A stretch of 64,000 nucleotides of DNA from Planctomycetota bacterium. GTDB lineage: Bacteria > Planctomycetota > UBA1135 > GCA-002686595. This document shows, piece after piece, positions 8,026 through 16,060 of this stretch. The position numbers were made by a program, and so were the translations under genes. How positions within the stretch are numbered: the first letter of the stretch is position 1; each line of letters begins with the position of its first letter. The DNA is taken from positions 124,001 to 188,000 of the forward strand of contig JABABA010000004.1 of assembly GCA_014238415.1 (NCBI GenBank), given 5' to 3'. Below the pieces are notes generated by a model. It made no database searches. It was not told where the DNA came from and saw only the letters and a program-made list of their open reading frames with translations.

Positions 8026-8549
8026 GCTTCGATCCGAAACCCCTGCGCTGGATTGAGTTGGACCTGCCTCATCCTGATGGTGGTGGCCGCCTGGTGACCT
8101 TGCGAACCGATGGTCCATTTGCTTTGCGCTCTTGGTACTTCGCGCCCGAGTCTGATGTGAAGATGGAGTTGCATTTGGATCGGCGCACTCCTGAGGGTGG
8201 ATTGACAGGCTGCTTGCACTGTGGGCATGCGGAGCTATACACCCGCAAGAAATTCAACAAGACTCTCGGTTTCGCGATCGTTGGCGTGGCGGCCTTGCTT
8301 GTTCTGGTCTTCGAGAACTACTGGAGTCTCGTTGCGGCGGCTGTCATTGATCTTGTGCTCTTCTCCATCGCTCGTGACGAGGTTGTCTGTTATTCCTGTT
8401 CGGCAGTTCACAGGGGCTTTGGCGTATCTCCGCGCCATCCTTCATTCGATCGCACAATCGAAGAGCGATTGAAATTTGGCGAGAGGGCTGTCATGGGCGA
8501 GCCCATGCGCGAGGGGGGCACCGCCAATGCTCCTGATCCGGAGCACTGA
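8022..8549 (+). CDS. membrane protein with two CxxC motifs flanking a helical hairpin
   Basis: The start is GTG at 8022 inside the upstream gene's stop (GTGA overlap), giving 175 residues. A soluble N-terminal domain (1-60) is followed by CLHC (Cys64-67), two closely spaced hydrophobic segments (about 82-97 and 101-116), CYSC (Cys123-126) and a charged tail. Four cysteines in two CxxC pairs could bind one zinc as a split ribbon brought together by the helical hairpin. That is inference. No named family is recognised. A hairpin terminator follows at 8566. Confidence 0.75.
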   Translation: MSFDPKPLRWIELDLPHPDGGGRLVTLRTDGPFALRSWYFAPESDVKMELHLDRRTPEGGLTGCLHCGHAELYTRKKFNKTLGFAIVGVAALLVLVFENYWSLVAAAVIDLVLFSIARDEVVCYSCSAVHRGFGVSPRHPSFDRTIEERLKFGERAVMGEPMREGGTANAPDPEH

Positions 8550-8565
8550 TCGCGCAAGCAAACAC

Positions 8566-8597
8566 GCGGGGCGTGGTGATTTTTCACCACGCCCCGC
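8566..8597. terminator. bidirectional hairpin terminator
   Basis: A perfect 14-bp stem (8566-8579 with 8584-8597) with a TTTT loop lies between the convergent ends of the CxxC membrane protein gene (8549) and the beta-barrel gene (8621). No long T-run follows on either strand, but position and stem strength support termination. Confidence 0.8.
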
Positions 8598-8620
8598 GCT
8601 TGATTGGGTTTTCTGATTGC

Positions 8621-9289
8621 CTAGAAGTACCAGCGTGCACCGATGCTGACCGTGTCACCTTCGTCTGGTTTGTTGTAGATCACGCCCAGGCCCAAGCTCT
8701 CGGTCAGGCGATAGAGAGCCGACACTTCATAGACCAGGTCAGCGTTAGGAGCTTCGGCTCTCGATAAGCTCGCGCCCAGTTCCCAGGCCTCCCAGGCAAA
8801 GTAGCGAACGCCTCCACTGTACACCGTGTCGTGACTGGCGATGTTGATGGCGGGGTTGTCGGCCTGTAGGGCGAAGCCTGCCACTGAGACGCGGAAGAAC
8901 CCGTTCAGTTCCGGGGTGATGTACTGGTGGATGCCAATACCGGCGAACCAGTTGTCTATCTGGCCTCCCTGGACACTCACATTCTGCACTGTTGCGCTGG
9001 AAGAGCGACCGCCGCCGACGAAGATGTGTATGTAGGGGGTCAATTCCAGCGATCCGACCCCTCCCTGCATTTCCACTTCCACATCGTTGCCTTCGTAGTA
9101 ACCATCCAGGGTCGTGCTTGAGTAGCCCAGCTCCAAGTAGGTGTAGGGAATGCGTGAGTCCGGGCCCAGGCTACTGGCCAGTGTCTCCTGCATCAGGTTC
9201 ACGGACGGGGCTTTCGGCCGGGCCGGGATGGGAGTCTCGTGTCCAGTGGCCAGAGCAGCAACGGAAATTGTGATGAGAGAGGTGAGCAT
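8621..9289 (-). CDS. putative outer-membrane beta-barrel protein
   Basis: A 222-residue secreted protein. A short hydrophobic N terminus (LTSLITISVAALATG) acts as the signal peptide. The body from about residue 45 alternates polar and hydrophobic residues in amphipathic strands with Gly-rich turns, and the chain ends ARWYF, a C-terminal aromatic residue typical of beta-barrels inserted by BamA. The length fits an 8-10 strand barrel of the OmpA/OmpW or outer-membrane-protein-beta-barrel type. No close family is recognised and the ligand or role is unknown. Confidence 0.7.
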   Translation of the reverse strand: MLTSLITISVAALATGHETPIPARPKAPSVNLMQETLASSLGPDSRIPYTYLELGYSSTTLDGYYEGNDVEVEMQGGVGSLELTPYIHIFVGGGRSSSATVQNVSVQGGQIDNWFAGIGIHQYITPELNGFFRVSVAGFALQADNPAINIASHDTVYSGGVRYFAWEAWELGASLSRAEAPNADLVYEVSALYRLTESLGLGVIYNKPDEGDTVSIGARWYF

Positions 9290-9567
9290 GATTGATCAGT
9301 GGTGCGCGGGATGGCCCCGAAGCGCTGAAGCGGGCGGGCGAGTCCCGTGCAGGCTGTATCGGTTCCTTGAGCGGTATTCCTGACTGCCAATCCGGGGAGT
9401 CCGGATCTTGCTTCAGTTGTAGGCGCAGGCAGGTCTGGCCAGGGCATTTTGGGTTTCTAGGTCCGGTCAGTACTGTTTATGAATAGATATTCCTGGGGGC
9501 AAGTCGTTGACGGGGCGCCCCCGTAGGGCGAGAATCCGCCTCCCCGCAGGATTCTGCGGAGACCCTC

Positions 9568-9643
9568 GGCCAGGTAGCTCAGTTGGTAGAGCACTTGATT
9601 GAAAATCAAGGGGTCACCAGTTCAAGTCTGGTCCTGGCCACCA
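9568..9643 (+). tRNA. tRNA-Phe (GAA)
   Basis: A complete cloverleaf: acceptor GGCCAGG pairs with CCTGGCC, the D-arm is GCTC AGTTGGTAGA GAGC-type, the anticodon stem CTTGA/TCAAG closes the loop TTGAAAA with anticodon GAA, and the T-arm holds GTTCAAGTC. The discriminator A and the CCA end are encoded (9640-9643). Confidence 0.97.
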
Positions 9644-9718
9644 TCGCTCTGCCCACGGGTATTCCCCTTGGGCCAAAGCCATGTCTGATCCGCGCTCACC
9701 AGAGTCCGGCACTCCCAA

Positions 9719-10027
9719 ATGAGCACAGCACCCAAGCGTATCGGGCGCCGGGACCCTTCCCGGCTTGAACTCGAGTGGCATGATGGTCACAGGACCGTCT
9801 ATAGCAGCGCTGAATTGAGGCGCCTGTGTCCTTGCGCCCGTTGTATCCATGAACTGACTGGTCAGGCCCTGCTGGATCCCGCCTCGGTTCCCGAGGAACT
9901 TACCCACAATGGAGTCCAATTGGTTGGTACTTACGCTCTATCTGTTGCCTTTTCAGATGGCCACAGCACAGGCATCTTTACATGGCCCATGCTGCGTGAG
10001 AATGATCCTGCCGGTTCTACTGGCTGA
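9719..10027 (+). CDS. DUF971 domain protein (gamma-butyrobetaine hydroxylase-like N-terminal domain)
   Basis: A 102-residue protein matching the small DUF971 fold: an N-terminal strand pair (LELEWHDGH), the LRRLCPCARCIHE stretch with three cysteines, and the closing SFSDGH-type strand followed by FTWPMLRE. In eukaryotic gamma-butyrobetaine hydroxylase the equivalent domain binds zinc. Stand-alone bacterial copies are often found near Fe-S cluster genes but have no firm function. It lies 9 nt upstream of the ArfB gene, so they are likely cotranscribed. Confidence 0.85.
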   Translation: MSTAPKRIGRRDPSRLELEWHDGHRTVYSSAELRRLCPCARCIHELTGQALLDPASVPEELTHNGVQLVGTYALSVAFSDGHSTGIFTWPMLRENDPAGSTG

Positions 10028-10036
10028 GAGGATTCA

Positions 10037-10465
10037 ATGGAGCCCCTTCCCGTTGGTTCGCGCCTGATCCTGCCCCCGGAGGAGATCGAGCTGCGAACCA
10101 TGCGCGCATCCGGGCCAGGTGGGCAACGGGTCAACAAGGTGGAGACCGCCGTCGAGCTGCGTTTTGACATCGACGCCTCCCAGAGCCTGGGCAGGGCCCG
10201 GCAGGACCTGTTGCACAAGCATCTGGCTTCTCGTCTGGTGGGGGGGAGTGTGCTCGTGGTGCGTGCTCAGGCCAGTCGAGAACGTCAGCGGAACCTGGAA
10301 GAGGCCCGGGAGCGTATGGCAGCGTTGATTGCGGGCGCTCTCAAGCCCCGCAAGGCCCGCAGGGCCACGAAACCCACCACCGGATCAAAGGAAAGGCGCC
10401 TGTCGGCAAAGCGCCGGGCGGGGAAGCGCAAGCAGGACCGCCGCAAGCCCTCGCAGGAGGACTGA
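10037..10465 (+). CDS. arfB: ArfB/YaeJ-like alternative ribosome-rescue peptidyl-tRNA hydrolase
   Basis: ArfB releases nascent chains from ribosomes stalled without a stop codon. The GGQ catalytic motif is at residues 28-30 within ASGPGGQRVNKVET, the class-I release-factor signature. The typical Lys/Arg-rich C-terminal tail (about 105-142), which enters the empty mRNA channel, is present. At 142 residues it has the normal length for ArfB and lacks the codon-recognition domains of RF1/RF2. A hairpin terminator follows at 10523. Confidence 0.93.
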   Translation: MEPLPVGSRLILPPEEIELRTMRASGPGGQRVNKVETAVELRFDIDASQSLGRARQDLLHKHLASRLVGGSVLVVRAQASRERQRNLEEARERMAALIAGALKPRKARRATKPTTGSKERRLSAKRRAGKRKQDRRKPSQED

Positions 10466-10522
10466 CCCCAGGCCTGGCTCAAGGCCGTAGGGCCGTCGAC
10501 CTCATACCCCTACCCCCCCCTC

Positions 10523-10557
10523 AAAACCGCTTCCTGGGCCTCTCAGGGGTGGTTTTT
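10523..10557 (+). terminator. rho-independent terminator after arfB
   Basis: An AAAACC arm (10523-10528) pairs with GGTTTT (10551-10556). An inner CCTG/CAGG stem lies between them and a T-run ends the structure. It lies 58 nt after the arfB stop on the plus strand. Confidence 0.65.
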
Positions 10558-11112
10558 CCCGAGGTGATGGATGGGGTGCCTGTTTCATGTGTCCAAACAC
10601 CAAGATTTGTCAGATCCCTGCCATGGCAGCGCCGCCTAATAATAGGGTCACCTCCATCAACCTGAATTCAGCAGGCGCTGGTCTGATCAGAGGTCCTTTC
10701 TTGGGTCACAGACCCCTGCTGGACAGCACTGGGGTTGGATTATGGCCCCTGGGAGTCAGAATTCGGTATCGGGTCAAGATAAGGGACTTTCTAACACAGA
10801 TTGCACATAGGTAGTTTCTTGTCATCAATGCTGCAGTAGCGCGGCTTCTCCGCAGATTCTCGTCGAGCAGGAGTCGAGACCTAAGTCTTTTCCAATCAAC
10901 AACTTAGGTTATCTGGTCGGATTCAATCGTCAGTTTGAGGGACATGCCATCCGACACCCCGCCGAAGGTACCCCCGGAAACAAAAATGCGCCGATTTGCC
11001 CATCTGGGTACTTGGATTGAGGAGGCCCACTCGGCATTCTCTTCGCGCAACAGACCCCCATCCCTGAACTCTCTGTCTGTCTCTCACGAGCACTCTGAAC
11101 ATACGAACTATC
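10558..11112. other. long non-coding leader region upstream of the porin-like gene
   Basis: About 550 bp without a plausible coding frame; the short frames present lack family features and start signals. It is presumably the control region of the porin-like gene at 11113. I see no confident promoter pair, riboswitch or repeat. Confidence 0.4.
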
Positions 11113-12126
11113 ATGAAGACCATCATCTTCTGCGCAACTGCGCTCACCATGACCGGAGCCACCCTGGCCGCCGGCAGTGACTGGACCGCGCTTGACCGCG
11201 AAGTCGAGGCACTTTCCTCTAGTCTTGCTCCCCAAGGGGGCGGTGTCGCCATCGGTGGCTACCTAGACCTTCTATACACCAACAATTCCGACACGGACAC
11301 CTCCCAATTCGGTGGTAACAACGCACGTATCGGGTTCTCCGCTGAGAGCTCGGGCTACGGTGTCACCATTGGAACTCAATGGGCTGGTGGCCTTGGCGCG
11401 ATCACCGATGCTTATGCCACATCTGAATTAGGCGGCATGAACTTGACCGCCGGCTTCTTCAAGGCGCCCGCGGGTGCCAGTGGTGGCCGTGCCGAGCGTG
11501 ACGGGTTCTTCCAGGACCGCAGCGCGATTGGCAGTAACTTTGCCGGCCGTGATTCCGGCGCCATGTTGGGCGGCGGCTCTGGCAACCTGAACTGGGCTGT
11601 GGCGATCCAAAACGGAGACGACCTTGCCGCTAGTGATGACTACCAGACCACCGTGCACGTTGGCTTCGCGGTCATGGGCGCAGGTTCCTCCGTGGAAGGC
11701 TGCTACGGTGCTGCCGACGGAATGGGCCTTGTGATTGGCGCTTCCATGGTTGATGACGATGGCGCTGCCGACTCTTCGACGATTGTTGACGCCAGCCTCA
11801 CCTCAGGCACCTTCTCTTTCAGCGCTGAATTCGCTGATATGGGCGGTAGCACCACTGGTGCTGGCGCATCAGCCGGCGCTGCTTCGACTGCGACTGGCGA
11901 TTCGCCCATGGCTATCACCGCTACCTACGCAATTGGAAGCGACTGGGAAATTGGCCTCCGCCATCAGGACCTGGACACTGCTGGTGGTGACACGGATCTC
12001 GATATCGTTGCCAACCGCTATATCAGCGGCCACGATGTGAAGTACACCATCGGGCTCTCCATGCCGGATAACGACGCCGACACCGGATCTGACACCATCA
12101 CGATCGGCCTCCAGATCGGCTTCTGA
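11113..12126 (+). CDS. porin-like outer-membrane beta-barrel protein
   Basis: A signal peptide (residues 1-20, ending LAA) is followed by a short coiled segment (DREVEALSSSLA) and a body of amphipathic strands separated by Gly/Asp/Ser-rich turns, with the C terminus ending LQIGF. The overall plan, a short N-terminal helix then a single barrel of about 300 residues with a terminal Phe, is that of general porins. Thr, Ser and Gly dominate and lysine is scarce, giving an acidic protein. The substrate cannot be inferred. It is monocistronic, with a long upstream region and a strong terminator 54 nt after the stop. Confidence 0.8.
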   Translation: MKTIIFCATALTMTGATLAAGSDWTALDREVEALSSSLAPQGGGVAIGGYLDLLYTNNSDTDTSQFGGNNARIGFSAESSGYGVTIGTQWAGGLGAITDAYATSELGGMNLTAGFFKAPAGASGGRAERDGFFQDRSAIGSNFAGRDSGAMLGGGSGNLNWAVAIQNGDDLAASDDYQTTVHVGFAVMGAGSSVEGCYGAADGMGLVIGASMVDDDGAADSSTIVDASLTSGTFSFSAEFADMGGSTTGAGASAGAASTATGDSPMAITATYAIGSDWEIGLRHQDLDTAGGDTDLDIVANRYISGHDVKYTIGLSMPDNDADTGSDTITIGLQIGF

Positions 12127-12179
12127 TCCCAACTCAACCCGCATCCTGCGCGCGTCGTAGGGTCTGGGTTCGAATCAAC

Positions 12180-12219
12180 GGAAGGTCCTTCGCGCGCGTC
12201 GCGAAGGGCCTTCCGTCTT
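12180..12219 (+). terminator. rho-independent terminator after the porin-like gene
   Basis: A 15-bp stem with one G.T pair (12180-12194 with 12200-12214) and a 5-nt loop is followed by GTCTTTTT. This is a classical intrinsic terminator for the plus-strand gene ending at 12126. Confidence 0.92.
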
Positions 12220-12248
12220 TTTGTGCCCCGGTGGCTGGAGGGATGGCC

Positions 12249-13190
12249 TCAGGCCAGCAATGCCCTGGCCGCCTCGCAGTCCAAGGCAATCTGGCGGGTC
12301 AGGGCTTCAAGTCCCTCAAAGCGCTGCTCATCCCGCAGGCGTCCTGCGAACTCGAACTCCAGGTGCTGGCCGTAGAGATCCCGGCCACCCTCCAAGAGGT
12401 GCACCTCAAAAAGGGGCTTCTCTGGACGCTGGCCCTCCAGGGTTGGCCGGAAACCGATGTTGACCACCGCTGGCAGGGCCTCGATTCTGGTTGTGCCCTG
12501 GGCAGGGGGGCCCACCCGAGCCCAGCCCGCATAGACCCCGGTGGGGGGCAGGAGTTCGTGGTGCGGATTCAGGTTTGCTGTGGGGAAGCCCAGCTTGCGT
12601 CCAAGGCCTTCTCCGCGGACAACCTCGCCGTAGACGCTCACAGGGCGCCCTAGCATGCGCGCTGCGCCCGCCAGGTCGCCCAGCTCGACTGCTTCTCGGA
12701 TGGCGGTGGAGGAAACGGCTCGCTGGCCTACTTCGACCTTTTCGATGATCTGGACCTCATGGCCCAGGTCGCGCAGGAACATGGCGTCTCCTTCCCGGCC
12801 TGCGCCAAACTTGCTGTCAAAGCCAAGTACGAAGGCCTGGGCACCGAGGTCAGCCAGGAGGATCTGGTCCACAAAGTCCCGGGCGGATGTCTCTCGCAGC
12901 GCCTGATTGAACTCCAGCACCAGGGTGTGCTCGATTCCAAGGCCCTCAAAGTGCCGCAGACGGTGATTCAGGGTGGTCAGGGTGCGCGGCGCATGGCCCA
13001 GGATCAGTCCCTTGGGATGCTGGTCGAAGGTGACCACGGTGGCCAGGGCACCCGCTTCTGCTGCGCGTTTGCGATTTGCCTGCAGGATCGCCTGGTGTCC
13101 CAGGTGCAGTCCATCGAATACCCCGATGCTGACCACCGCTGCTGGGTTGTTTGCCAGGGGCAGCAGGCCGAGATCCTTGGTGACGCGCAC
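12249..13190 (-). CDS. ribF: bifunctional riboflavin kinase / FAD synthetase RibF
   Basis: RibF phosphorylates riboflavin to FMN and adenylylates FMN to FAD. The N-terminal nucleotidyltransferase domain shows GVFDGLHLGHQ (about residues 23-33) and the STAIREA end motif (about 161-167). The C-terminal riboflavin kinase domain shows GRKLGFPTANL and PTGVYAGWA, with the catalytic Glu in FEVHLLE near residue 270. The 313-residue length is normal. The start is a GTG 9 nt after the def stop, so def and ribF form one unit. The gene order def-ribF pairs two housekeeping cofactor and protein-maturation steps. Confidence 0.96.
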   Translation of the reverse strand: MRVTKDLGLLPLANNPAAVVSIGVFDGLHLGHQAILQANRKRAAEAGALATVVTFDQHPKGLILGHAPRTLTTLNHRLRHFEGLGIEHTLVLEFNQALRETSARDFVDQILLADLGAQAFVLGFDSKFGAGREGDAMFLRDLGHEVQIIEKVEVGQRAVSSTAIREAVELGDLAGAARMLGRPVSVYGEVVRGEGLGRKLGFPTANLNPHHELLPPTGVYAGWARVGPPAQGTTRIEALPAVVNIGFRPTLEGQRPEKPLFEVHLLEGGRDLYGQHLEFEFAGRLRDEQRFEGLEALTRQIALDCEAARALLA

Positions 13191-13199
13191 GGGATAGGC

Positions 13200-13733
13200 T
13201 CAGAGGCCCTGCTTGTAGGTGTCCACCAGCTCCTGCAGAGCCGCGCGGTTGCGCAGTTTGTCCCCCGCGCTCATGCGGTCCACCAGCAAGATGCCCTCAA
13301 GGTGGTCGAGTTCATGCTGCACGATGCGGCTCAGGAAACCGGTCAGTTCCAGGTTGAGGGGCTCTCCCGTCAAGTCCTGGGCCTTGACCGTGCAGGCGTC
13401 GGGCCGGGAGACCTCGGCGTAGATGTCGGGAAAGGACAGGCAGCCCTCCTCGTGCAGGGTGTTCTCCCCCTTGCGGCCTGTGATGGTGGGATTGACCAGG
13501 ATCAGCTCATCTTCGGTCTTTTCACGGTCTCCGGTTTCGTTGATCACCAGGAGGCGTAGCCCCAGCCCGACCTGGGGTGCCGCCAGGCCCACTCCGCCGC
13601 TCTTGTACATCACCTCAAGCATGTTGGCGGCCGTACTCTTCAGGCTCTTATCAAAGGTCTTGACCACAGGGGCCACCTTACGCAGGAGGGGCGAGGGGTA
13701 GAGGGTCAGGTTGAGTTCGAGGTCTGCGGGCAT
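13200..13733 (-). CDS. def: peptide deformylase
   Basis: Peptide deformylase removes the formyl group from nascent N-terminal methionine. All three family motifs are present: GVGLAAPQVG (motif 1), EEGCLSFP with the metal-binding Cys (motif 2) and HELDH with both metal-binding His (motif 3). I chose the ATG at 13733 (177 residues), which gives the standard N terminus PADLELNLTLYPSPLLRKVA. The open frame extends further upstream to 13922 but that part is unlike the family. It is the first gene of the def-ribF unit and is divergent from the TPR gene. Confidence 0.95.
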   Translation of the reverse strand: MPADLELNLTLYPSPLLRKVAPVVKTFDKSLKSTAANMLEVMYKSGGVGLAAPQVGLGLRLLVINETGDREKTEDELILVNPTITGRKGENTLHEEGCLSFPDIYAEVSRPDACTVKAQDLTGEPLNLELTGFLSRIVQHELDHLEGILLVDRMSAGDKLRNRAALQELVDTYKQGL

Positions 13734-13932
13734 GGGCTTGGTTCGGGGCTGCTGGTGACCAGGTGTGCATCTCAAGAGAGCCGCACCACATTCCAGTGGG
13801 GAAACAGGATACCCGCGCGTTGACGGTCTCAGAGCCCCCCTATAGGATTCTCCCCGCAACTTGGTGCCCGAACCTCCTTGCGTCGTTCTGCACACCCAGA
13901 CAGGGCAGACCCTGCGAAGCACAGCAAACCCC

Positions 13933-15270
13933 GTGGACTACAGCAAACACATCCAGAAGGCGGAAGAGGCAGCCAGGAGGCGTAACTACGATTTTGCCAT
14001 TCAGCTCTACCAGCAGCTGCTGGAGATCAACCCCGATGTAGGCGACGCCCGAGCCGGGCTGCGAAGGGTCTTCAAGGCTCGTCATGAGGCCAAGGGCGGG
14101 CGTGGGCTGTTCGGCAAGCTCAAAGGGGCGGCGCCTCTGGCTGCTGCCAGAGGCTTGGCTCGTGCAGGGCGTTGGGACGCAGCGATCAAAGGCTACGAGG
14201 GCTATCTGGCTACGAATCCCATGGATGAGGAAGGGAACCTGCTATTGGGGCAGGCGCTTGAGGCCGGCGGGTATTACGCCTCGGCCCTGGCGGTGTTCGA
14301 GTTCCTTGCTGAGATCGCTCCTCGGAATTCCGAAGGGCTCAAGAGCGCCGGGGCCATGATGGCCAAGCAGGGTGATCCTGCAGAGGCTCTGGCTTACTAC
14401 GAGCGTGCCCTTGAAGCGGATCCTCGCGATCGGGACGCGATGAAAGCCCGCAAGGATCTCGCGGCGGAGGCTGCCTTGGAGGGTGGCCGCTTTGACTCGG
14501 TGGATCACAGCCGCGAGCAGATCGTGGATCGCGAGGAGACCCAGTCTCTGGAGCGCGCCAACCGTCTGCAGATGTCGCCTGAGGAATTGGACGCTGAAGT
14601 TGAACGCCTGGAGGCTCGCCTGGCGGAGGATTCGAGCGATGTGGAGGTCATGCTGGAGTTGGCTCGTGTGCAGGAAAAGCGCCGCGATCCCGGTGCGGCG
14701 CTGGACCTGGTGGAACGTGCCCTGACTTTTCGCCAGGGGGACAGTGAACTGGCGGACCGGGTTGGGGCCCTGCGTGTGGCATCGATCAAGCGCCAGATTT
14801 CGCAGGCGGACAAACTCGGAGACAACGAGGCGGCAGACCGTCTGGAGGCGGAACTGGGGGACTTGGAAGGTAATCGCCTGCGCGAGATAGTGGAGAGAAG
14901 GCCTGGAGACGCCTCCAGCCGCCTTGCTCTGGGGCGCTACCTGCTCGCGGCTGGCGATCTGGACGGAGCTGCCGCGGAACTCCAGAAAGCGCTTGCGGAC
15001 CCTCGTCTGGCCGCTGAGGGCCATTTTCTGCTGGGTCTGTGCTTTCGCCGGCTTAGTTTCTTGGACCTGGCCCGCAAGCAGTTCAATGCGGCCCTTGAGG
15101 ATCAATCGACCCTGGACGACCGGGGGAGGGAGATCCTGTATAATCTCGGCGGAATTGCGGAAGCTGAGGGCGAAAACACCGAGGCGCGCGCCTTCTACTC
15201 AAGGATATTCGAGACCGATATCGGGTACCGGGACGTGGCCGCAAAGATGGAACAACTGAGCAAAGACTGA
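13933..15270 (+). CDS. tetratricopeptide repeat protein
   Basis: A cytoplasmic-looking protein of about 445 residues. I chose the GTG at 13933 (VDYSKHIQKAEEAARRRNYD), where the first helix begins; in-frame TTG and GTG codons at 13861 and 13864 add 23-24 residues that look like untranslated leader. TPR units are visible in the first 200 residues (AIQLYQQLLEINPD, AIKGYEGYLATNP, ALAVFEFLAEIAP, ALAYYERALEADP), then a long charged coiled-coil segment and further TPRs near the C terminus (GHFLLGLCFRRLSFLDLARKQF). It probably works as a protein-interaction scaffold; partners are unknown. rpsT follows after about 117 nt on the same strand. Confidence 0.88.
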   Translation: MDYSKHIQKAEEAARRRNYDFAIQLYQQLLEINPDVGDARAGLRRVFKARHEAKGGRGLFGKLKGAAPLAAARGLARAGRWDAAIKGYEGYLATNPMDEEGNLLLGQALEAGGYYASALAVFEFLAEIAPRNSEGLKSAGAMMAKQGDPAEALAYYERALEADPRDRDAMKARKDLAAEAALEGGRFDSVDHSREQIVDREETQSLERANRLQMSPEELDAEVERLEARLAEDSSDVEVMLELARVQEKRRDPGAALDLVERALTFRQGDSELADRVGALRVASIKRQISQADKLGDNEAADRLEAELGDLEGNRLREIVERRPGDASSRLALGRYLLAAGDLDGAAAELQKALADPRLAAEGHFLLGLCFRRLSFLDLARKQFNAALEDQSTLDDRGREILYNLGGIAEAEGENTEARAFYSRIFETDIGYRDVAAKMEQLSKD

Positions 15271-15387
15271 TCATCAGCTGGTTCGAGCCCCGCCCCAAGG
15301 GTGTTGCCGGCTCGCAGTCCGCCTGGCGACTTTCAATTCGCCGCACTGAGACAGCAATACCGAACAAGTAGCATTCACCAAGTAAAC

Positions 15388-15639
15388 ATGCCCACATCCA
15401 ATCAAGCAAAGAAGCGTATGCGCACTGACGCAGTCCTGCGAGTCGCAAACAAGGCGGTTTCCAGTGCCATGAAGACTGCCATGAAGAAGGTTCTCGACGC
15501 CGAGAACACTGAATCCGCCCAGGCCGCCCTGCCCAACGCAATGAAGATGGTGGACAAGGCCGCCAAGAAGAACATCATCCACGCAAACGCTGCCGCTCGC
15601 AACAGGTCTCGCCTGACGCGCGCTGCTAGCGCGAGCTGA
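15388..15639 (+). CDS. rpsT: 30S ribosomal protein S20
   Basis: S20 binds 16S rRNA in the body of the small subunit. The 83-residue protein shows the typical start MPTSNQAKKRMRTDAVLR, the K-rich central helices (TAMKKVLDAEN) and the C-terminal NAAARNRSRLTRA. The ATG at 15388 matches the conserved N terminus; the open frame upstream of it is not part of the protein. The length is normal. Confidence 0.95.
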   Translation: MPTSNQAKKRMRTDAVLRVANKAVSSAMKTAMKKVLDAENTESAQAALPNAMKMVDKAAKKNIIHANAAARNRSRLTRAASAS

Positions 15640-15709
15640 GCAATTACGAAGGGCCTCGATCAATCTGGGTCCGCACTGTCGGGATTTCTTCTGGATCTCA
15701 ACCAATCTG

Positions 15710-16051
15710 ATGGGCATGTTCGAAACCAGCGATACGAACTCAGCGCGATGGCATAAGCCTGTGCAGGTTCCGCGTGAGAAGGGCGACATCTTTTCGGCAG
15801 CATGCGAAATGGCTGCAGACATGCCGGGCTGGACTGTGACAGAGACCGATGAAACCGGCCTGCGGATTGTGGCCACGAAGCAGAATGGTTTTCTTGGTGG
15901 CACCTCCACCATCATCGTCTCCGTAGATGGCCCAGCCGACATCCCTAACTCATCGACTCATTGCCGTAGTGAATCGAGCGGCGCCCTCCTCTCTCGTGAC
16001 AAGGGCAATGTTGCCGAGTTCATCCAGAAGTTCTGGATGCGCGTCAGCTAG
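15710..16051 (+). CDS. DUF1499-like small protein
   Basis: A 113-residue soluble protein. GDIFSAACEMAADMPGWTV, followed by a strand with LRIVATKQNGFLG and a terminal RSESSGALLSRDKGNVAEFI, follows the pattern of the C-terminal part of DUF1499 proteins: a helix with PGW, a beta strand with a hydrophobic face, and a Ser-Arg-rich strand before an Asn-containing final helix. No signal peptide or membrane segment is present. Function is unknown. It is convergent with the prenyltransferase-fold gene with only 9 nt between the stops. Confidence 0.65.
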   Translation: MGMFETSDTNSARWHKPVQVPREKGDIFSAACEMAADMPGWTVTETDETGLRIVATKQNGFLGGTSTIIVSVDGPADIPNSSTHCRSESSGALLSRDKGNVAEFIQKFWMRVS

Positions 16052-16060
16052 CTGCTGACC

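Noticed and set aside
13734-13922. Longer N terminus for peptide deformylase
   Set aside because: The extra 63 residues have no counterpart in the family, and the ATG at 13733 gives the standard N terminus.
15137-15142. TATAAT sequence as a promoter for rpsT
   Set aside because: It lies inside the TPR coding region about 245 bp from rpsT and has no suitably spaced -35 element.
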